Shown here piece by piece: positions 57,091 through 64,000 of a DNA stretch of 64,000 bases. Source of the DNA: Pseudomonas thermotolerans DSM 14292. Its GTDB lineage: Bacteria; Pseudomonadota; Gammaproteobacteria; Pseudomonadales; Pseudomonadaceae. The stretch spans positions 62,001-126,000 of the forward strand of contig NZ_KB822607.1 of NCBI RefSeq assembly GCF_000364625.1, read 5' to 3'. The notes beneath the pieces were generated by a model. It made no database searches. It had not been told where the DNA came from and saw only the letters and a list, made by a program, of their open reading frames with translations. The position numbers were made by a program, and so were the translations under genes. How positions within the stretch are numbered: the stretch's first letter is position 1; every line of letters begins with the position of its first letter.

Positions 57091-59171
57091 TGGCGGCGCT
57101 GCTCCTTGTCGATGTCCTGGTCGTCGCAGCCGTTGATGGCGCTGGGCGCGTAGCAGTTGATCGCGCGGAACAGCGCGTAGGCGCGCTCCTCGCGGCTGCT
57201 CTGCGGGTTGTCCAGCAGCTGCTGGTAGCCCATCAGGCGCGAACGGGGCGTGCCCGGGAACTGGCTGGGCGCGCTGCCCAGTTCGCCGGCCTCCGGCGGC
57301 TGGTCGAGCCAGTGCTGGTCGAGGCGCTTGGTCCGGAGGAAGTCGCCCAGGCAGAGCAGCCCTTGGGCGTCCTCCGGATCGGCGACGAGGCGCCGGGCGA
57401 CCTCGGCCAGGGCCGGGCAGGCATAGCCGGCGTCGTTGCCGCCGGCCCAGACGAACAGCTGAGGGTCGGGGGCCTTGGCGGGTGCCGCCGGCTGCTCGGC
57501 GAGCAGCTCGAGATCGGCGAGGAACTCGGCGTAGCGGCCGCGGCTCAGCTCGCGGTAGAGCAGGGTATAGAGCGCGGTGGCCCGCTCGCCGGGCGCGGCC
57601 TGGCGGTCGCTGGCTTGGCGGCGCAGCAGCTCGGGACCGGCGCCATAGGCGAGCAGGCGCTCGCGGATCGGCGCGCTGCGGATCGGCGAGTCGGCGGCGA
57701 ACACCGTGGCTAGCTGGCCGCGGCGTTCCAGGTTGAGGGCCAGGGCCAGCTGCAGCTGGGCCTGTTGCAGAGGATCCTGGGTGCGCGCCAGCAGCGCCCG
57801 CCAGTGCTCTTCCGCCTGCTCCCCGCGGCCTAGGGCCTCGAGGGCCAGGCCACGCAGGGTTTCCTGACTGAAGGCGATGAAGTCCAGAGCCCCCGCGCTG
57901 GGCGCCGGCAGGGCATCCAGGGCCGCCTGGGGCGCGTTGCCGCGGTAGAAGTGCCAGGCGGCGACCAGGTAGGCATGCAGCCCGGGATGGCTGGCGAAGC
58001 GCGGCTGCTGAGCCTGTAGCTCGGCCAGCTCGAGGGGCGCCTGGCTCTGCCCTTGTGGATCGCGCAGGCGGATCAGGTCGAGCATGGCCAACAGGCGTGG
58101 GTCCTGGAGTTCATCGCTGGCGAGGTTGGGCAGCAGCTTGGCGTCCAGCTCGTCGATCAGCGCCAGCAGCCCGGCCTGATCCGCGTCGCTGGCGAAGGCT
58201 TCGGCAAAGGCCGCGGCCAGACGCCGGCCGTCGCCGCCCAGCCAGTAGAGGCGGCGCAGCAGGCCGCGCGCCGAGGCGGCGTAGCGGCCCTGGGGATAAT
58301 CCGCCAGGTAGGCGGCGAAGGCCTGCTCGCTGGCCGCCAGGCTGGTCCGGTCGACCTTGTCCAGGGCGAAGAAGCCGTACTCGTCGAAGGCTTCCGCCTG
58401 GGCCTGGTTGAGCGCCACCCGGCCGCTCAGGTAGCGGGCGGTTTCCCGCAGCCAGGGCTGCTGGCTGTCGGCGAGGCTGACGAAGGCGCCCTGGGCGCTG
58501 GCGAAGTCGCCGCGGTAGAAGGCCTCGGCGCCTTCCAGGTAGCGGGCGAAATCCCGGGCCTGGGGGCTGTGCAACTGTTCGGCGGCGAGCAACTGGGCGG
58601 GCGCCTCGTCCGGCCCGCAGCGGCCCAGCAGGTTCAGGCGCGCCTCGGCCAGCACCCGGCGCTCCTCCGGGGGCAGCTCCTTGCTGGCGGCCAGGGCGGC
58701 GACGAACAGCCGGGCGCTGGGCAGGTCGTTGCTACGGCAGCGGCTGCCTTCTCCTTCGGCCAGCTGCAATCCGCGGGTGGGCGGCGGCGTATCGATGCCC
58801 AGCTGTTTCAGGTCGGCCTGCAGGGCGGCGGTTGCCGGATCGGTGGCCGTGGTGGCGGCGTCCTCGGTGTCCACCCGGTGGCGCGGGTCGAGCATGCGCA
58901 GGGTGAAGGGCACCAGGCCGTAGCCCTCCTCGTAGTCGCCCTCGGCCTGTGGTGCGCGGTTCATGCGCAGCCTGCCGTCGGCGTCGAGCAGCAGCTGCAG
59001 GTTGACCCGGCTGTCGTTGCCGGGGCTGAGAAAGGCCAGGTTGTCGCACATCCAGAGCTGGTCGGAGACCAGCTTCCAGCTCGGCGAGCAGAGCAGGTCG
59101 GAGCTGGCCAGGGCGGCGGGAACGTGTACGCCGGTGAGCAGGGCCAGCGGCAGGAGGCGCTTGAAGATCAT
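57021..59171 (-). CDS. Large secreted helical-repeat protein of unknown function
   Basis: 716 residues with signal peptide MIFKRLLPLALLTGVHVPAALA cleaved before SSDLLCSP. The N-terminal 110 residues include C-P-S-W and LWMCDNLAFLSPGNDSR with paired cysteines; the remainder is Ala/Leu/Gln-rich and helical, resembling degenerate tetratricopeptide repeats (ALNLERRGQLATVFAAD, AFYRGDFASAQGAFVSLAD). A C-terminal YGxxxP-like segment ends ADTPWAQRLKYYW. No enzyme motif seen. A gene of similar size and place occurs beside metF in P. aeruginosa (hypothetical). The downstream DUF3142 gene overlaps it by 70 bases, so the two likely act together in the periplasm. Confidence 0.8.
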   Translation of the reverse strand: MIFKRLLPLALLTGVHVPAALASSDLLCSPSWKLVSDQLWMCDNLAFLSPGNDSRVNLQLLLDADGRLRMNRAPQAEGDYEEGYGLVPFTLRMLDPRHRVDTEDAATTATDPATAALQADLKQLGIDTPPPTRGLQLAEGEGSRCRSNDLPSARLFVAALAASKELPPEERRVLAEARLNLLGRCGPDEAPAQLLAAEQLHSPQARDFARYLEGAEAFYRGDFASAQGAFVSLADSQQPWLRETARYLSGRVALNQAQAEAFDEYGFFALDKVDRTSLAASEQAFAAYLADYPQGRYAASARGLLRRLYWLGGDGRRLAAAFAEAFASDADQAGLLALIDELDAKLLPNLASDELQDPRLLAMLDLIRLRDPQGQSQAPLELAELQAQQPRFASHPGLHAYLVAAWHFYRGNAPQAALDALPAPSAGALDFIAFSQETLRGLALEALGRGEQAEEHWRALLARTQDPLQQAQLQLALALNLERRGQLATVFAADSPIRSAPIRERLLAYGAGPELLRRQASDRQAAPGERATALYTLLYRELSRGRYAEFLADLELLAEQPAAPAKAPDPQLFVWAGGNDAGYACPALAEVARRLVADPEDAQGLLCLGDFLRTKRLDQHWLDQPPEAGELGSAPSQFPGTPRSRLMGYQQLLDNPQSSREERAYALFRAINCYAPSAINGCDDQDIDKEQRRQWFQTLKRQYADTPWAQRLKYYW

Positions 59172-59216
59172 GGGCTCGTCCTTGAGCGGGAGCCGCGCCG
59201 CGGCTCCCTGCCGGTT

Positions 59217-60062
59217 TTAGCGTTTGAGGTTGAGGTTCTTCCAGATCGCCAGGCTGGGGGCGGCCTGGTTCAGGGTATAGAAGTGCAGGCCGGGGGCGCC
59301 GCCGGCCAGCAGGCGTTCGCACATCTCGGTGACCACCTGCTCGCCGAACGCCTGGATGCTCTCCACGTCGTCGCCGTAGGCCTCCAGCTGCTTGCGGATC
59401 CAGCGCGGGATTTCCGCGCCGCAGGCGTCGGAGAAGCGCGCCAGCTTGCTGTAGTTGGTGATCGGCATGATCCCCGGCACCACCGGGACGTCCACGCCCA
59501 GCTTGCGCACCCGGTCGACGAAGTAGAAGTAGCTGTCGGCGTTGAAGAAGTACTGGGTGATGGCGCTGTCGGCGCCGGCCCGGACCTTGCGCACGAAGTT
59601 GGCCAGGTCTGCCTCGAAGTTGCGTGCCTGGGGGTGCATTTCCGGATAGGCGGCCACCTCGATGTGGAAGCGGTCGCCGGTCTCGGCGCGGATGAACTCC
59701 ACCAGGTCGCTGGCGTGGCGCAGCTCGCCGCTGGCCATGCCCATGCCGGACGGCAGGTCGCCGCGCAGGGCGACGATGCGGCGGATGCCGGCGTTCTGGT
59801 ACTGCTCGAGCAGGGCGCGCAGTTCGGCCTTGCTGTCGCCGACGCAGGACAGGTGCGGCGCGGTGGGCACCTGCACCTCGCTGTCCAGCTGCAGCACGGT
59901 GCTCAGGGTGCGGTCGCGGGTCGAACCGCCGGCGCCGTAGGTGCAGGAGAAGAAATCGGGGTGGTAGGCGGCCAGCTCACGGGCGGTGGCCAGCAGCTTT
60001 TCGTGGCCGGCCTCGGTCTTCGCCGGGAAGAACTCGAAGCTGTAGCGGCGTTCTTGACTCAT
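59217..60062 (-). CDS. metF: 5,10-methylenetetrahydrofolate reductase MetF
   Basis: 281 residues: YSFEFFPAKTEAG, FFSCTYGAGGSTRDRTL, RRIVALRGDLPSG, ITQYFFNADSYFYFVDR, PGIMPITNY and HFYTLNQAAPSLAIW cover the folate- and FAD-binding barrel. Supplies 5-methyltetrahydrofolate for homocysteine methylation. It lies 73 bases downstream of ahcY and probably shares the riboswitch-controlled transcript. Confidence 0.96.
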   Translation of the reverse strand: MSQERRYSFEFFPAKTEAGHEKLLATARELAAYHPDFFSCTYGAGGSTRDRTLSTVLQLDSEVQVPTAPHLSCVGDSKAELRALLEQYQNAGIRRIVALRGDLPSGMGMASGELRHASDLVEFIRAETGDRFHIEVAAYPEMHPQARNFEADLANFVRKVRAGADSAITQYFFNADSYFYFVDRVRKLGVDVPVVPGIMPITNYSKLARFSDACGAEIPRWIRKQLEAYGDDVESIQAFGEQVVTEMCERLLAGGAPGLHFYTLNQAAPSLAIWKNLNLKR

Positions 60063-60135
60063 GAAGGTTCCCTTCGACGGCGGGGCAGCGGGCCGGGCCG
60101 GCGCATCGCGCAGGCCGCGGCCGCCGCCCGGGCTC

Positions 60136-61545
<1,410 letters not shown>

Positions 61546-61569
61546 GAAATGAGTCTCCATTCGTTCAGT

Positions 61570-61694
61570 GCGAATGGGCGCCGTTGATGCGTTCGGGACA
61601 ACGCCCCATCCGAGCCTGACAGGCGCCGGCCGGATTTCGCGCCGATCTGTGCCGGTGCGAAACAGCCAGCGGCTGCTGCAGCGCCCCTCGGATG
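61570..61694 (-). promoter_or_regulatory. S-adenosylhomocysteine (SAH) riboswitch
   Basis: On the minus strand the leader reads CATCCGAGGGGCGCTGCAGC (from 61694), later CAGGCTCGGATG (61619-61608) and CAACGGCGCCCATTCGC (61586-61570). CATCCGAG pairs perfectly with CTCGGATG to form P1; GAGG-GCGCTGC, CAGGCTCGG and AACGGCGC are the conserved blocks of the SAH riboswitch, with the last forming the pseudoknot. It ends 25 bases before the ahcY ATG. Known members activate ahcY when SAH is high. Confidence 0.93.
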
Positions 61695-61868
61695 GGTGGC
61701 GGGCACGCCCGGGCGGTGCCGGGCGAGTGAAACCACGGGATTATAGCCGGCCACGCCGCCCAGCCCAAGTCCGTTAGGAGGCTATCGGACCCATTGAGAG
61801 AGTTGTCGGGACAATCCCGCGCCAGGCGCGGAGAATGGCGGAACCTGACCAGACAGACAGGAGTCGTC

Positions 61869-62258
61869 ATGAATTTCCACACCCGCAAGTGGGTCAAGCC
61901 CGAAGACCTGAATGCCAACGGCACGCTTTTTGGGGGCAGCCTGCTGAGGTGGGTGGACGAGGAGGCGGCCATCTACGCCATCGTCCAGCTCGGCAACCAG
62001 AAGGTGGTGACCAAGTTCATCTCGGAGATCAACTTCGTCAGTTCGGCGCGCCAGGGCGACATCATCGAGCTGGGCATCACCGCCACCGAGTTCGGCCGTA
62101 CTTCCATCACTCTGACCTGCGAGGTGCGCAACAAGATCACCCGCAAGAGCATCCTGACCATCGACAAGCTGGTGTTCGTCAACCTCGGCGAAGACGGTCA
62201 GCCCAAGCCCCACGGCAAGACCGAGATCACCTACATCAAGGACCAGTTCAACGACTGA
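61869..62258 (+). CDS. Acyl-CoA thioesterase (hotdog fold, YciA-like)
   Basis: 129 residues: LNANGTLFGGSLLRWVDEEAAIYA carries the hotdog family catalytic acidic residue, VVTKFISEINFVSSARQGDIIELG and RTSITLTCEV follow the YciA/BACH pattern. AGGAG precedes ATG 61869. Hydrolyses acyl-CoA to free acid; chain preference unknown. Divergent from ahcY; the 174 bases between the riboswitch and this gene hold promoters for both. Confidence 0.88.
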   Translation: MNFHTRKWVKPEDLNANGTLFGGSLLRWVDEEAAIYAIVQLGNQKVVTKFISEINFVSSARQGDIIELGITATEFGRTSITLTCEVRNKITRKSILTIDKLVFVNLGEDGQPKPHGKTEITYIKDQFND

Positions 62259-62351
62259 TCCGCTCGGCAGCGGCGAGTGGCGTTTGGGCCAAGGCGCGGC
62301 CGCGGGTTTCCCGGCAGGCTGGGGACTTTCCTGGCCGACGAGGAGTTGCCC

Positions 62352-62738
62352 ATGACCATCGCCTACTGGTGCGTGCTGATCGTCTTCCTGCTGCCCTACG
62401 CCTGCATCTCCGTTGCCAAGTTCAGCGGCGGCGACTACGGCGCCCAGGCCAACCGGGCGCCGCGAGAGTTTCTCGCCCGCCTGCAGGGTTGGCGCCAGCG
62501 TGCCCACCATGCCCAACTCAACGGCTTCGAGATCGCCCCGCTGTTCGCCGCCGCGGTGATCATCGCCCACCTCTGCGGCGGAGCCAGCCAGGCGCTGATT
62601 GACGCCCTGGCGGCGGCCTTCGTGATCAGCCGGGTCCTCTACTGCCTCTGCTATATCGCCGACTGGGCGACCCTGCGCTCGCTGGTCTGGTTCGTCGGCC
62701 TGGGGCTGATCCTCGCCCTGTTCGTCACCTCGGCCTGA
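62352..62738 (+). CDS. MAPEG family membrane protein
   Basis: 128 residues, four membrane helices: YWCVLIVFLLPYACISVAKF, then RAHHAQLNGFEIAPLFAAAVIIAHLC (the MAPEG RxxxAHxN-E-FP-like core, here AHHAQLNGFEIAPLF), VISRVLYCLCYIADWATLRS and a terminal helix. Eukaryotic relatives handle eicosanoids and glutathione; bacterial roles are unclear. AGGAG seven bases before ATG 62352 fixes the start. Confidence 0.88.
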   Translation: MTIAYWCVLIVFLLPYACISVAKFSGGDYGAQANRAPREFLARLQGWRQRAHHAQLNGFEIAPLFAAAVIIAHLCGGASQALIDALAAAFVISRVLYCLCYIADWATLRSLVWFVGLGLILALFVTSA

Positions 62739-62751
62739 ACCGCGCGGCGCC

Positions 62752-64000
<1,249 letters not shown>

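Overview
The window is a high-GC gammaproteobacterial chromosome segment, very probably from a Pseudomonas of the P. aeruginosa-like lineage. Gene order follows the core stretch I recall from P. aeruginosa between a coniferyl-aldehyde-type dehydrogenase and S-adenosylhomocysteine hydrolase/ntrC: rsmD, ftsYEX-rpoH, mtgA, thiSG-trmB, hemW-rdgB, metWX, proC-yggS, pilTU, pyrRBC', gshB, pilGHIJK-chpABC, rsmE, bioA, metF-ahcY. It is core chromosome rather than a genomic island: I see no rRNA, tRNA, insertion sequence, prophage, integrase or CRISPR array. This genus-level identification and the gene-order comparison come from memory of the families, not from a search.

Layout. 1-2.8 kb: 5'-truncated aldehyde dehydrogenase, divergent TetR regulator, YheT hydrolase. 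2.9-6.3 kb (minus): rsmD and a tandem pair of M16 peptidase-family proteins, one without the zinc motif. 6.5-10.4 kb (plus): ftsY-ftsE-ftsX, then rpoH with an envelope-stress-type promoter and a strong terminator. 10.4-15.7 kb: small membrane proteins, mtgA, thiamine genes thiS/thiG, tRNA methyltransferase trmB, a secreted DUF1329 protein. 15.7-25.3 kb (minus): acetyltransferase, hemW-rdgB, metW-metX, a dynamin-like GTPase, yggT/proC/yggS. 25.4-27.6 kb (plus): type IV pilus retraction ATPases pilT and pilU; pilU carries an in-frame amber codon. 27.6-29.3 kb: NlpC/P60 hydrolase, TM2 protein, and a decayed fusion remnant of transsulfuration genes. 29.3-35.2 kb (minus): pyrC'-pyrB-pyrR, ruvX, yqgE, tonB-like gene, gshB. 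35.4-49 kb (plus): the complete pilus chemosensory (Chp) operon with a 2492-residue ChpA. 49-52.7 kb: rsmE, bioA, cytochrome b561 and YceI. 52.7-61.7 kb (minus): DEAD-box helicase, ppnN, two secreted proteins of unknown role, metF and ahcY under an S-adenosylhomocysteine riboswitch. 61.9-64 kb: thioesterase, MAPEG protein and 5'-truncated ntrC.

Functional themes. Twitching motility dominates: retraction motors PilT/PilU plus the PilG-ChpC signalling system controlling them. Methyl-group metabolism is represented by metW/metX, metF and the riboswitch-controlled ahcY, while the reverse transsulfuration route that would use homocysteine survives only as debris. Cell division and envelope stress are linked by ftsYEX-rpoH.

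Most noteworthy observations: (1) TAG at codon 169 of an otherwise intact pilU; (2) a roughly 340-bp fossil in which the start of cystathionine beta-synthase is joined to the end of cystathionine gamma-lyase, with several frameshifts; (3) a palindromic intergenic-type repeat lying inside the only possible reading frame of hemW, with a second copy near bioA; (4) an 11-fold GAAGCC repeat in chpA between two very similar phosphotransfer modules; (5) a pair of overlapping genes for uncharacterised secreted proteins. I found no convincing wholly new multi-gene system.
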